A DNA stretch of 64,000 bases from Entomomonas moraniae (GTDB lineage Bacteria > Pseudomonadota > Gammaproteobacteria > Pseudomonadales > Pseudomonadaceae), in assembly GCF_003991975.1 (NCBI RefSeq), contig NZ_CP029822.1, forward strand, positions 2,691,648 to 2,755,647. The letters are read 5' to 3'. Positions 39,103-48,011 of this stretch are shown piece after piece. Below the pieces are notes generated by a model that saw only the letters and a program-made list of their open reading frames with translations, was not told the DNA's origin and searched no databases. Position 1 is the first letter of the stretch. Each line of letters opens with the position of its first letter. The translations under genes were made by a program, and so were the position numbers.

Positions 39103-40170
39103 ATGCAAGTAAAACGTAAAGATTTAGAAAAAGCGGTTGAAATAGATATTCTTTCCTCAAGTCAGGCAGAGTCTTTATGGTCTTTTTTAAGAGCTCAAAA
39201 TAAGGATATTCCTAGTTTTCAGATGACGCATATTCTTTACTATTTTGGTGGTATGATTGCTATTGGTGCTATGTCTCTTTTCATGACATTAGGATGGGAA
39301 CGCTTTGGTGGTTTTGGTTTGTTTGTTATCTGTGTGATATACGCCATTTTGTTAATTATCCTGACAGAGGTGTTTTTAATACGTCAGCTAGTCATTCCCG
39401 CAGGTATTTTTGCAACATTGGTTGTGGTGTTGGTGCCATTAGCTGTTTATGGTTTGCAAGCCAGTTTGGGTTATTGGGACGATCATACAAGTTATCGCAA
39501 TTATCACCGCTATATTGATTGGCGTTGGGCGATTATGGAGTTGTCTACGTTAGCCATTGGTGTGTTTATGGTTTATCGCTATCGTTTGCCTTTTTTGGTT
39601 ATGCCTGTTGCTGTTACTCTTTGGTATATGAGTATGGATTTAGCGCCATTATTTGTACAATTATTTGGTTGGGTGCATGCAAAGGATGATTTTTTTGGTA
39701 GTTATTGGGAGTTAAAACAAAATATCTCTCTATGGTTTGGTTTATGGATGATAGCCGTTGCTTTTATTGTCGATATTAAAAATAAGACATCTAAAGATTT
39801 TTCTTTTTGGTTGTATTTTTGGGGTGTTTTAGCATTTTGGGGGGCTTTGAGCTCAATGCATTCAGACAGTGAATTAAGTAAGTTCTTTTACTGTTGTATT
39901 AATGTCCTGATGATTTTTGTAGGGGCGATGATCGGTAGAAAAGTATTTGTTGTATTTGGTGGGTTAGGGGTCGCTTTTTATTTGGGGCGTTTGTCCTATG
40001 TTGTTTTTGAGGATAGTATCTTATTTCCCTTTGCATTGACGTTTATAGGTTTACTCATTGTCTCTATGGGTATTTATTGGCAACGCCATGAGGAGCGAAT
40101 ACATCATGTGCTGAAACAAATTTTACCTCTACAGTTAAGGATATTGCTGGAGAAGAGTAGTATGAATTAA
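39103..40170 (+). CDS. Multi-pass inner-membrane protein of unknown function (DUF2157-like N-terminus)
   Basis: A 355-residue protein with a cytoplasmic N-terminus of about 45 residues (KDLEKAVEIDILSSSQAESL), which resembles the DUF2157 start pattern, then about eight or nine hydrophobic helices, e.g. HILYYFGGMIAIGAMSLFM, LFVICVIYAILLIILTEVF, LVIPAGIFATLVVVLVPLAV and LFPFALTFIGLLIVSMGIYW. A Trp/Tyr-rich loop (SLGYWDDHTSYRNYHRYIDW) lies near residue 125. The gene diverges from the SMP-30 gene. No function is assigned. Confidence 0.65.
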   Translation: MQVKRKDLEKAVEIDILSSSQAESLWSFLRAQNKDIPSFQMTHILYYFGGMIAIGAMSLFMTLGWERFGGFGLFVICVIYAILLIILTEVFLIRQLVIPAGIFATLVVVLVPLAVYGLQASLGYWDDHTSYRNYHRYIDWRWAIMELSTLAIGVFMVYRYRLPFLVMPVAVTLWYMSMDLAPLFVQLFGWVHAKDDFFGSYWELKQNISLWFGLWMIAVAFIVDIKNKTSKDFSFWLYFWGVLAFWGALSSMHSDSELSKFFYCCINVLMIFVGAMIGRKVFVVFGGLGVAFYLGRLSYVVFEDSILFPFALTFIGLLIVSMGIYWQRHEERIHHVLKQILPLQLRILLEKSSMN

Positions 40171-40186
40171 TTCTACATGAATAAAT

Positions 40187-40223
40187 AAGGCTAGGTCAGT
40201 TCGATAACATCTAGCCTTGTTTT
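40187..40223. terminator. Hairpin between convergent membrane-protein and acyltransferase genes (GGCTAG-type)
   Basis: AAGGCTAG (40187-40194) pairs with CTAGCCTT (40211-40218) followed by GTTTT. The 16-base loop is longer than usual. Confidence 0.65.
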
Positions 40224-40274
40224 ATGATAGAAAAATTAATGAGCTTGCTCCTATGATAAGCAATTCCTACCTGA

Positions 40275-42188
40275 TTAATTAAGTATTTGTTTAAAGAGTG
40301 GTTCTAAAAACTTTATTCCATAGTGACTTAAATGATTATCATCGAAATATAAAGGTTTGTTGTCATTCGTTAAGAGGCATTCTTTGCCATTAGGGCATAA
40401 ATAAGGAACAGGATCGAGTAGTTGAATGCCACAATCACGTTTTGCCTGTTCCATGACTTCTATAACAAACAAGCTTTCTTCTTGATATTTTTTAATAGAA
40501 GATTTTAATGATATGTTTTTAGATGTGATTAAAGAAATAGTCATTTTTTTAGGAACATTGTACTCAGGCGTTGGAATAGGCTTTAGAACATAGACAGGTC
40601 TAATCTTTGCTATATCGCACATTGTTTTAATATAGGCCTCACGATATTGCTTTTTGAAGTCATCCAAGTCATTTGCAGGATGGGTAATATAAAATAATTG
40701 ATCTTTATCTTTAAAATAAGAAGTTAGATAATTAATAAAAATCACCGGTGTATTTTGATAGTTGTCTTTATTTTCTAATAAAGAAACTTTATCTTTAATG
40801 AAATTTTCACAGCTCGCTCTTGGTTGATAAAAATGCACACCCTTAATAATAGGACAAGCCATGCTTGCCCAGTATAATGCGCTCCCTTTTGTATTGGTTT
40901 CATAGATTGCAGGGAATAAGGCGCCAGCATGGCTATCACCAAGAACAATTAGTTTTATGGGGCCATTTCCTTTTCGGCATTCTGGAAATGAGGAAGTATA
41001 GTGTTTATCTAATAAACATTGTTTTGTTATTTCGGTATTTTTGTGTGCAACAATGTCATCGATTGATCTAAATGTATCTGAGAATAAAAAGTTATTTCTT
41101 GCTAGCTTGCTGTGTTTTACAAATGATCCCATTGAAGCGGCTGATATCAGTACAAATAAGATAATAAGTAAATATTTAATGACTTCAAACAGTTTGTTTG
41201 CTTTTAATTTAAAGCGTATTTCAATAAAGTAATAAGAAACTAAACCCAGTAAGAAAGATACTAAAATTCCTATCATTACAAAAATTGCATTTGTTAAATA
41301 ACCGGTGATGTATAAGAGCACAGCAACTGGCCAGTGCCATAAATAGACAGAGTATGAAATTTTTCCTATGCCTTGAGCTAACGGATTATTAAGGATCATA
41401 TTATCTTGCATAGAGTAAAGTACAAGCACTGAACCTATGATAGGAATGATTGCTAAAGAGCCTGGCCAATGTTTATTGGTTAGAAAAATAATAGAACCAA
41501 CAATAATGGATAAACCAATCCAATTGAGAGTTTTTTTGTATTTTTCGTTTATATTTAATGGATATAAAAATACTAATCCGCCTGCTAGCATTTCCCAAGC
41601 TCGAGTTGGTAATAGATAGAAAGCAGCCGCAGGGTTGATGGGTGTGTAAACCACAGATGTAATAAAAGAGCTAACAGCGATAAAAGCGAGTATTTTTTTA
41701 GTTAAGGGTAGTCGAAAGAGCTTTATTAAAACTAAAATAATGATGGGATATAGTAAATAAAACTGCCATTCTACGGATAGTGACCATGTGTGTAGTAGCC
41801 AGTTTTCTTGCGCTATAGTGCCAAAATAATCAGTTTCTTTGTAAAAAGCTAAGTTGGAAATAAATAAGATAACTTTTCTAACGAGTTGCATTAGTTCTCT
41901 ATAATCAGGTGTTAACAAATAAAAGTAACCCATAATTATAAAAAATACGCAAAGTACGGCGAGTGCAGGTATGATTCTTCTAGCTCTATGTAAATAGAAG
42001 TCAATTAAGGAAAATTGCTCTTTTGCTAAGCGAGTAAAAATAATACTGGTCATTAAATAGCCAGAGATAACAAAAAAGATATCTACACCAGAAAAACCGC
42101 CAGAAAAACCAGTTATTCTAAAATGATATAAAACTACGGCTAGTACAGCAAATGCTCTAAGCCCATTAATATCTTTCCTAAATCGCAT
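40275..42188 (-). CDS. OafA/YrhL-type membrane acyltransferase with C-terminal SGNH domain
   Basis: A 637-residue two-domain protein. The N-terminal acyltransferase-3 domain (about residues 1-350) opens with RFRKDINGLRAFAVLAVVLY, including the His of LYHF, then GVDIFFVISGYLM, with about ten membrane helices. The C-terminal SGNH/GDSL domain has IVLGDSHAGALFP near 412 and the distal Asp-His pair in FDDNHLSHYG near 618. Such proteins O-acetylate LPS O-antigen, capsule or peptidoglycan-linked sugars at the periplasmic face. The gene is 44 bases after polA on the same strand and looks unrelated to it. Substrate unknown. Confidence 0.9.
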   Translation of the reverse strand: MRFRKDINGLRAFAVLAVVLYHFRITGFSGGFSGVDIFFVISGYLMTSIIFTRLAKEQFSLIDFYLHRARRIIPALAVLCVFFIIMGYFYLLTPDYRELMQLVRKVILFISNLAFYKETDYFGTIAQENWLLHTWSLSVEWQFYLLYPIIILVLIKLFRLPLTKKILAFIAVSSFITSVVYTPINPAAAFYLLPTRAWEMLAGGLVFLYPLNINEKYKKTLNWIGLSIIVGSIIFLTNKHWPGSLAIIPIIGSVLVLYSMQDNMILNNPLAQGIGKISYSVYLWHWPVAVLLYITGYLTNAIFVMIGILVSFLLGLVSYYFIEIRFKLKANKLFEVIKYLLIILFVLISAASMGSFVKHSKLARNNFLFSDTFRSIDDIVAHKNTEITKQCLLDKHYTSSFPECRKGNGPIKLIVLGDSHAGALFPAIYETNTKGSALYWASMACPIIKGVHFYQPRASCENFIKDKVSLLENKDNYQNTPVIFINYLTSYFKDKDQLFYITHPANDLDDFKKQYREAYIKTMCDIAKIRPVYVLKPIPTPEYNVPKKMTISLITSKNISLKSSIKKYQEESLFVIEVMEQAKRDCGIQLLDPVPYLCPNGKECLLTNDNKPLYFDDNHLSHYGIKFLEPLFKQILN

Positions 42189-42232
42189 TTACTACTCCGT
42201 AATTAAAAAATTTGAGCATAATCTTTTTATTG

Positions 42233-45007
42233 TTAATGGGCTTCATCCCAGTTATTGCCGATGCCTACATCGACAACTAACGGTACAGAAAGTTCTGCTG
42301 CTTCTGCCATAAGCATTTTTATTTTATCTGAGATTGATTGTGTTAAATCTTCGCGAACCTCTAATACAAGTTCATCATGTACTTGTAGAATGACTTTTGC
42401 ATCAATTTTCTCTTGTTGTAGCCATGTGTCTACGTTGATCATTGCACGTTTGATGATATCGGCAGCTGTTCCTTGCATAGGGGCATTAATAGCGGTACGT
42501 TCTGCTGCTCGGCGAGTATTAGCATTGCTTGATTTGATGTCGGGTAGGTAGAGGCGACGCTTGAAGAGAGTCTCCACGTAACCTTTTTCTGCTGCTGATT
42601 CTCTTGTTCTCTCCATATAAGAAAGAACACCAGGGTATTGGGTAAAGTATTTATCAATATATTCTTGTGCTTCTTTTCGATCGACACCTATTTGTTTAGC
42701 TAAACCAAATGCGCTCATGCCATAAATGAGCCCAAAGTTAATGGCCTTGGCTTTACGGCGTTGGTCTGCAGTAACTTGATCAACACTAACACCAAACACT
42801 TCGGCGGCGGTGGCTTTATGAACATCTAGGCCATGTTTAAATGCATCCAGCAAACCTTTGTCTTGTGCTAGGTGTGCCATAATTCTAAGTTCTATTTGTG
42901 AGTAGTCAGCAGCGAGCAGTTTGTAGCCTTTGGGCGCAATAAATGCTTGGCGAATACGACGTCCTTCAGGTGTACGAATGGGAATGTTTTGTAAGTTAGG
43001 ATCGCTGGAAGACAAACGCCCTGTAGCAGTAACTGCTTGGTGATATGAGGTATGAATACGTCCTGTTCTTTGGTTGATTTGCTCAGGTAAGCGGTCTGTA
43101 TATGTTGATTTTAATTTACTTAAACTACGATACTCCATAAGGACTTCTGGTAACTCATAGCCCTGTAAGGCAAGCTCAGCTAATACGGCTTCTGCAGTCG
43201 ACGGTTGACCCGTGGCTGTTTTACTGATAACAGGTAGCCCGAGTTTAGTATAGAGAATTTCACCAAGCTGTTTGGGTGAGCCCATGTTGAAAGTTTGCCC
43301 TGCTAATTCAAAGGTTTTACTTTCAAGTGCAATCATTTTTTCGCCAAGCTCTTGGCTTTGCGTGGCTAGTAGTTTAGCGTCTACTAATGCCCCATTGCGC
43401 TCAACTCTTGCTAACGCTGGGATGAGTGGGATTTCTATGTGGGTGAGTACTTCTGCTTGATTAGGCTCTTGTTGAAGTTTGGCCCAGAGTGTTTCGTGAA
43501 GACGTAAGGTGATATCTGCATCTTCTGCTGCGTAAGGGGCTGCCTGTTCTAGACTGATTTGGTTAAAGGTGAGTTGCTTAGCGCCTTTACCTGCAATATC
43601 TTCAAATTTAACGGTTTGCTCATTGAGATAGTTGTTGGCTAGTGTATCCATATCATGACGTGAACCCGTAGCATCAAGGATATATGATTCCATCATAGTG
43701 TCATATTTGACACCTTGTACATCGATATTGTAATGATTTAATACATTGATATCGTATTTAGCATGTTGACCTACTTTGGCTTTGTTGGGGTTTTCTAAAA
43801 TAGACTTTAGTTTAGCTACAACATCATCACGCGATAGCTGTTTTGGTGCTCCCATATAGTCATGGGCAACAGGAATATAGATAGCTTGATAAGGCTTTAT
43901 AGAAAAGGATAAACCGACTAACTCGGCTTGTTGTGCATCAACACTGGTTGTTTCGGTGTCAAACGCAATGAGTTCAGCCATGTTCAGCTTTTCAACCCAT
44001 GCATTGAGTGTGGCTGTATCGGTGATCATTTGATAATCACGTACATTAGATACTTCTTTTTCTATAGGCTTAGTTTCTTCGTTTAAAAAGATTTCACCTT
44101 GTTGCATTTTTACTTGCTGTTGCTTGGGGGTTTTACGAAGAAGTACATCAAGCCATTGTTTAAACTCTAATACTCTGTACAGTTCGATCAACGTTGTAGC
44201 ATCTTCTTCCGAGCGATTAAGTTCGTTGATGGTGATATCTAATTCTACATTGGTTTTGATGGTAGCTAATTGATAAGAAAGGTAGGCCATTTCTTTATGC
44301 TCCTCTAACTTAGTGGGCAGTGATTTTGCCCCACGAATCGGTAAGTTAGGAATTTGGTCTAAATGGCTGTAAATTGTATCCAATCCACCGTGTAAGCCTT
44401 GGATCAGGCCAGCAGCTGTTTTTTCTCCTACCCCTGGCACACCCGGGATGTTGTCAGATTTATCGCCCATGAGTGCTAAAAAGTCGATAATAAACTTGGG
44501 CTCAACGCCAAATTTATCAACTACACCTTGAGGATCTAGCCTTGTACCTGACATTGTATTGACGAGTGTGATTTTATCGTTTACAAGCTGTGCCATATCT
44601 TTATCACCTGTTGATATAACCACAGGGCGCTCTGTTTTTTCAGTCGCAATAGCAAGTGTTCCTATGACATCATCCGCCTCTACACGATCCACGCATAATA
44701 GAGGAAACCCCATGGCTTTAACACATTGGTGTAAAGGTTCTATTTGTGAGCGCAAGTCATCTGGCATGGGAGGACGATGTGCTTTGTAATCGGCAAATAA
44801 CTCATCTCGAAAGCTACCCCCTTTGGCATCGAAGACGACGGCGATAGGGCTGTCAGGGTATTGTTTAACAAGGCTTTTCAACATGTTAATTACCCCTTTT
44901 ATTGCACCGGTAGGCTGGCCATTGGCGGTGGCTAACGGAGGAAGTGCATGGTAAGCTCGATAAAGATAAGAGGAACCATCAACTAAAACGAGAGGGGCTT
45001 GTGACAT
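42233..45007 (-). CDS. polA: DNA polymerase I
   Basis: Gap-filling and Okazaki-fragment polymerase, 924 residues with all three domains. The 5' nuclease (residues 1-290) begins LVLVDGSSYLYRAYHALPP; the 3'-5' exonuclease (about 320-510) keeps its catalytic DxE in IAFDTETTSVDAQ and downstream acids (YAAEDADITLRLH); the polymerase domain (about 515-924) has LLAADYSQIELRIMAHLAQD near 700, the O helix RRKAKAINFGLIYGMSAFG near 754, and QVHDELVLEV near 880. Proofreading is thus predicted to be intact. Confidence 0.97.
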   Translation of the reverse strand: MSQAPLVLVDGSSYLYRAYHALPPLATANGQPTGAIKGVINMLKSLVKQYPDSPIAVVFDAKGGSFRDELFADYKAHRPPMPDDLRSQIEPLHQCVKAMGFPLLCVDRVEADDVIGTLAIATEKTERPVVISTGDKDMAQLVNDKITLVNTMSGTRLDPQGVVDKFGVEPKFIIDFLALMGDKSDNIPGVPGVGEKTAAGLIQGLHGGLDTIYSHLDQIPNLPIRGAKSLPTKLEEHKEMAYLSYQLATIKTNVELDITINELNRSEEDATTLIELYRVLEFKQWLDVLLRKTPKQQQVKMQQGEIFLNEETKPIEKEVSNVRDYQMITDTATLNAWVEKLNMAELIAFDTETTSVDAQQAELVGLSFSIKPYQAIYIPVAHDYMGAPKQLSRDDVVAKLKSILENPNKAKVGQHAKYDINVLNHYNIDVQGVKYDTMMESYILDATGSRHDMDTLANNYLNEQTVKFEDIAGKGAKQLTFNQISLEQAAPYAAEDADITLRLHETLWAKLQQEPNQAEVLTHIEIPLIPALARVERNGALVDAKLLATQSQELGEKMIALESKTFELAGQTFNMGSPKQLGEILYTKLGLPVISKTATGQPSTAEAVLAELALQGYELPEVLMEYRSLSKLKSTYTDRLPEQINQRTGRIHTSYHQAVTATGRLSSSDPNLQNIPIRTPEGRRIRQAFIAPKGYKLLAADYSQIELRIMAHLAQDKGLLDAFKHGLDVHKATAAEVFGVSVDQVTADQRRKAKAINFGLIYGMSAFGLAKQIGVDRKEAQEYIDKYFTQYPGVLSYMERTRESAAEKGYVETLFKRRLYLPDIKSSNANTRRAAERTAINAPMQGTAADIIKRAMINVDTWLQQEKIDAKVILQVHDELVLEVREDLTQSISDKIKMLMAEAAELSVPLVVDVGIGNNWDEAH

Positions 45008-45137
45008 AAAATGACCTTTGCTCTATTATTTTAAAATGTGTATATGGAGCTATTATAAATGATAATAGCTAGGTATTGAGCATAAATCCGTTTTGTTTTT
45101 TAGTATTAAGTGGTGTAAACGTGTAATAGATAGAGAG

Positions 45138-45151
45138 TTAATGTAAATCAA
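45138..45151 (+). promoter_or_regulatory. FNR/ANR-like box upstream of the DASS transporter
   Basis: TTAATGTAAATCAA matches TTGAT-N4-ATCAA at nine of ten positions. It lies 78-91 bases before the transporter start. No convincing -10 is seen at the activating distance. Such short AT-rich patterns occur by chance, so the call rests on the matching site before the functionally linked reductase. Confidence 0.4.
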
Positions 45152-45228
45152 TAAAGATTACAATACAAATAAAGGTATCGAAATTTTTTTTTACATTATT
45201 TTAATTGTTGGTAAAATAGCCGTCAATT

Positions 45229-46698
45229 ATGTCACAGGCCTTGTATATGAAAAAAACTCTTCTTTCGTTTAGTCCAATTATTGTTGCAGTAATTACCATG
45301 CTGATTCCAGCACCAGAAGGCCTTAGCCCTCATGCGTGGTATTTTTTTGCAATTTTCCTCGGTTGTGTGGTGGGGCTAATTTTAGAACCATTACCCGGTG
45401 CTGCGGTCGGTTTTATTGGTGTGGCTGTGATTGCACTATTCGCTAACTATGTTTTATTTAGTCCGGAACAATTGGCTGAGCCTGGCTTTAAGTCAGCGAA
45501 TAAGGCATTTGAATGGGCTGTTTCAGGCTTTACAAACTCAACGGTTTGGTTAATCTTTGGTGCATTCATGTTTGCCTTGGGTTATGAAAAAACAGGGTTG
45601 GGGCGTAGAATTGCTTTAATATTGGTTAAATCATTAGGTAAGCGTAGTTTAACCTTAGGGTATGCGATTATGATTGCTGATGTGGCACTTTCTCCTTTTA
45701 CCCCTTCTAACACAGCGCGTAGTGGCGGCACTATTTATCCAATTATTAGCAACTTACCTCCTCTTTATGGTTCTAAGCCTAATGATCCTTCAATGAAGAA
45801 GATCGGTACGTTCCTTATGTGGACAGCTATTGCTTCAACCTGTGTAACGAGCTCATTGTTTTTAACTGCTCTTGCCCCTAACTTATTAGGTATTAGTATT
45901 GCAACTAAAACAACGGGTATTACTATTACGTGGATGGAGTGGTTCTATGCTGCTGCACCTGCTTGTATCTTGTTGGTTATTATCACGCCTTTCTTATGTT
46001 ATATGTTTTGTCCTCCAGAAATTAAGTCAGGAGATGCAATTCCAGACTGGGCTGCTACAGAGCTTAAAAAACTGGGTGGTTTAACAGCAAAAGAAGTTTT
46101 ATTACTTGTGTTTGTTGTGATTGCGTTGATGCTATGGATTTTTGCAGATAAATATGTGGCTGCTGCCCTTGTTGGTATGCTTGTTATCTCCGCTATGCTA
46201 CTTTGCAAAGTGATTACGTGGAATGATATTTTATCTAATAAAGCTGCATGGAATACATTTGCTTGGTTCGCCACATTAGTAGCATTGGCTGATGGATTAA
46301 GTAAAGTGGGCTTTGTTGATTGGTTTGGTGGCTTAATGGGAGCCCATATTAATGGTTTCTCACCTATTATGGTAATGGTTATCCTCACCATTGTATTTTA
46401 TCTGTTGCATTATTTCTTTGCTAGTACGACAGCCCATGCCACAGCGTTATTACCTGTTATTTTAGGTGCTGCTAGCCATGTGCCAGGGCTTGATATGCAT
46501 ACATTCTTATTGATTTTATTACCTACATTAGGACTTATGGGAATTATTACTCCGTATGGTACTGGTCCAAGCCCTGTTTATTATGGTAGTGGTTACTTAC
46601 CAAGTAAATTATGGTGGTTGTTAGGGCTTGTATTTGGTTTACTATTCTTGGTTGTTTGGTTAGTTATTGGTGTACCTTGGGTACTATTTATTGCTTAA
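45229..46698 (+). CDS. DASS/SLC13-family dicarboxylate (anion) transporter
   Basis: A 489-residue inner-membrane carrier with about twelve hydrophobic helices. The first sodium/substrate-binding signature is SNTARSGGTIYPI near residue 160 and the second is TPYGTGPSPVYYG near 440; TIVFYLLHYFFASTTAHATA is near 385. Members such as CitT, TtdT and SdcS move citrate, tartrate, 2-oxoglutarate, malate, fumarate or succinate; the lack of a Na+ dependence signature I can read leaves exchange or symport open. The start may be an internal ATG seven codons downstream (KKTLLSFSPII). It converges on the reductase genes, sharing a terminator, so a dicarboxylate role is likely. Confidence 0.85.
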   Translation: MSQALYMKKTLLSFSPIIVAVITMLIPAPEGLSPHAWYFFAIFLGCVVGLILEPLPGAAVGFIGVAVIALFANYVLFSPEQLAEPGFKSANKAFEWAVSGFTNSTVWLIFGAFMFALGYEKTGLGRRIALILVKSLGKRSLTLGYAIMIADVALSPFTPSNTARSGGTIYPIISNLPPLYGSKPNDPSMKKIGTFLMWTAIASTCVTSSLFLTALAPNLLGISIATKTTGITITWMEWFYAAAPACILLVIITPFLCYMFCPPEIKSGDAIPDWAATELKKLGGLTAKEVLLLVFVVIALMLWIFADKYVAAALVGMLVISAMLLCKVITWNDILSNKAAWNTFAWFATLVALADGLSKVGFVDWFGGLMGAHINGFSPIMVMVILTIVFYLLHYFFASTTAHATALLPVILGAASHVPGLDMHTFLLILLPTLGLMGIITPYGTGPSPVYYGSGYLPSKLWWLLGLVFGLLFLVVWLVIGVPWVLFIA

Positions 46699-46712
46699 TT
46701 GCCATAACTAGT

Positions 46713-46743
46713 AAAAAGGGTCAATATTAATTGACCCTTTTTT
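46713..46743. terminator. Bidirectional intrinsic terminator, transporter / reductase genes
   Basis: AAAAAGGGTCAAT and ATTGACCCTTTTT form a perfect stem with a 4-base loop and runs of A and T at the two sides, ending both converging units. Confidence 0.92.
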
Positions 46744-46760
46744 TATGACCGATAAAAATA

Positions 46761-48002
46761 TTAGTCAATAAGTTGGCCTTGGTATTCCTCTTTAAATTGT
46801 TGTAATGAACTACTTACAACAGTTGCCGCACCATCAATTAACGCACAGCGACCACTTCTAGGTAGCAAAGTACAAAGACTTTCTAATGCATGTAAGTCTG
46901 TTTGAAGTCCAGAGCCTGTATCAATGCGGCGTAATAAACGAGATAGCTGATAGGTTCCTGTCTTACAAGAAGTACATTGGCCACAAGAGCCAGCAGCAAA
47001 GAAGTCAACATACTCCGCTACTTTACGTACAATGCTCGTTCCTTCAGAGATAACAATCATTGCTCCTGTACCAAGGCTAGATCCTTTGGCTTTTAATGAG
47101 TCAAAGTCCATGCAGACATCTAAGTCTTCATTGGTAAGGAGTGTATTCGAAGGCCCCCCAGTGAAAACGGCTTTAAAAGGAGATGAGCTTAGCATACCGC
47201 CGCCATAATTAAAAACCAACTCACGTAAGGTTGTACCCATTGGTAACTCATAAAGACCAGGTTTTAATACATCACCTGACAGGGAGAATAGCTTGGTTCC
47301 TGATGCATTGCCAATACCAAGCTCGTTATACCATTTTGCACCATTTTTTAGAATATGAGTGACCGTTGCAAAGGTTTCTACATTATTAATCAATGTAGGC
47401 ATACCATGAACACCGCTCTCAAATGGATAAGGAGGTTTTTGGCGTGGGAAAGGGAAACCGCCTTCTACAGTAGAAATAACCGCCGTTTCTTCTCCTCCAA
47501 TATAACGTCCAGAGCTTTTGACAATTTTTAACTCAAGAGGTCTTTTTAAGTAGCTTTCTATTTCTGTAAACAATGGGTTCTTTATCCATTGTTCAACGGC
47601 TTTAGACATCGACTCAATAGCATCTGCTTGGTGTGGATTGATATAAAGATAAACATGATTAGCGTTAGTTGCTATGGCAGCAATTAATGCACCTTCAATA
47701 ATTTGATGAGGTGTTTCTTTTAATAGATAACGGTCTTTAAAAGTTCCAGGCTCATCTTCATTCCCATTACAAAGAATGTATTTTTCCTCGTTGATTTGGT
47801 CAGCAACCGCTTTCCATTTTCTATAAGTTGGGAAGCCAGCACCGCCCATACCACGTAAATCAGAATTTTCAATTATATTAATAATACTATCTGGATCTTT
47901 TAATGCGTTTTTTAGGCCAAGTCCACCATGTTCGCTTAGCCATTGATTAAGATCTGCACCAATACGTGTTTTGGCAGTTAATAATACAGGTTCAAATGTC
48001 AT
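46761..48002 (-). CDS. NuoF/HoxF-like NADH-oxidising flavo-Fe-S subunit of a soluble reductase
   Basis: A 413-residue protein of the complex I 51-kDa family. FMN/NADH-binding motif LRGMGGAGFPTYRKW near residue 50, GNEDEPGTFKDRYLL near 83, RYIGGEETAVISTVEGGFPF near 166, SLBB domain near 240-290, and the 4Fe-4S site SCGQCTSC near 339 with a later Cys in SGRCAL. Electrons should pass from NADH through FMN to this cluster. It is the third gene after the Fe-S protein and flavoprotein, with a 9-base gap. No other complex I gene is near, so I read it as the NADH-input module of the adjacent reductase and not a Nuo subunit. Confidence 0.88.
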   Translation of the reverse strand: MTFEPVLLTAKTRIGADLNQWLSEHGGLGLKNALKDPDSIINIIENSDLRGMGGAGFPTYRKWKAVADQINEEKYILCNGNEDEPGTFKDRYLLKETPHQIIEGALIAAIATNANHVYLYINPHQADAIESMSKAVEQWIKNPLFTEIESYLKRPLELKIVKSSGRYIGGEETAVISTVEGGFPFPRQKPPYPFESGVHGMPTLINNVETFATVTHILKNGAKWYNELGIGNASGTKLFSLSGDVLKPGLYELPMGTTLRELVFNYGGGMLSSSPFKAVFTGGPSNTLLTNEDLDVCMDFDSLKAKGSSLGTGAMIVISEGTSIVRKVAEYVDFFAAGSCGQCTSCKTGTYQLSRLLRRIDTGSGLQTDLHALESLCTLLPRSGRCALIDGAATVVSSSLQQFKEEYQGQLID

Positions 48003-48011
48003 AATCTTATC

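Noticed and set aside
46761-48002. NuoF-like gene as a complex I subunit
   Set aside because: No other nuo gene is present, and it forms a tight operon with the Fe-S protein and FrdA-like flavoprotein.
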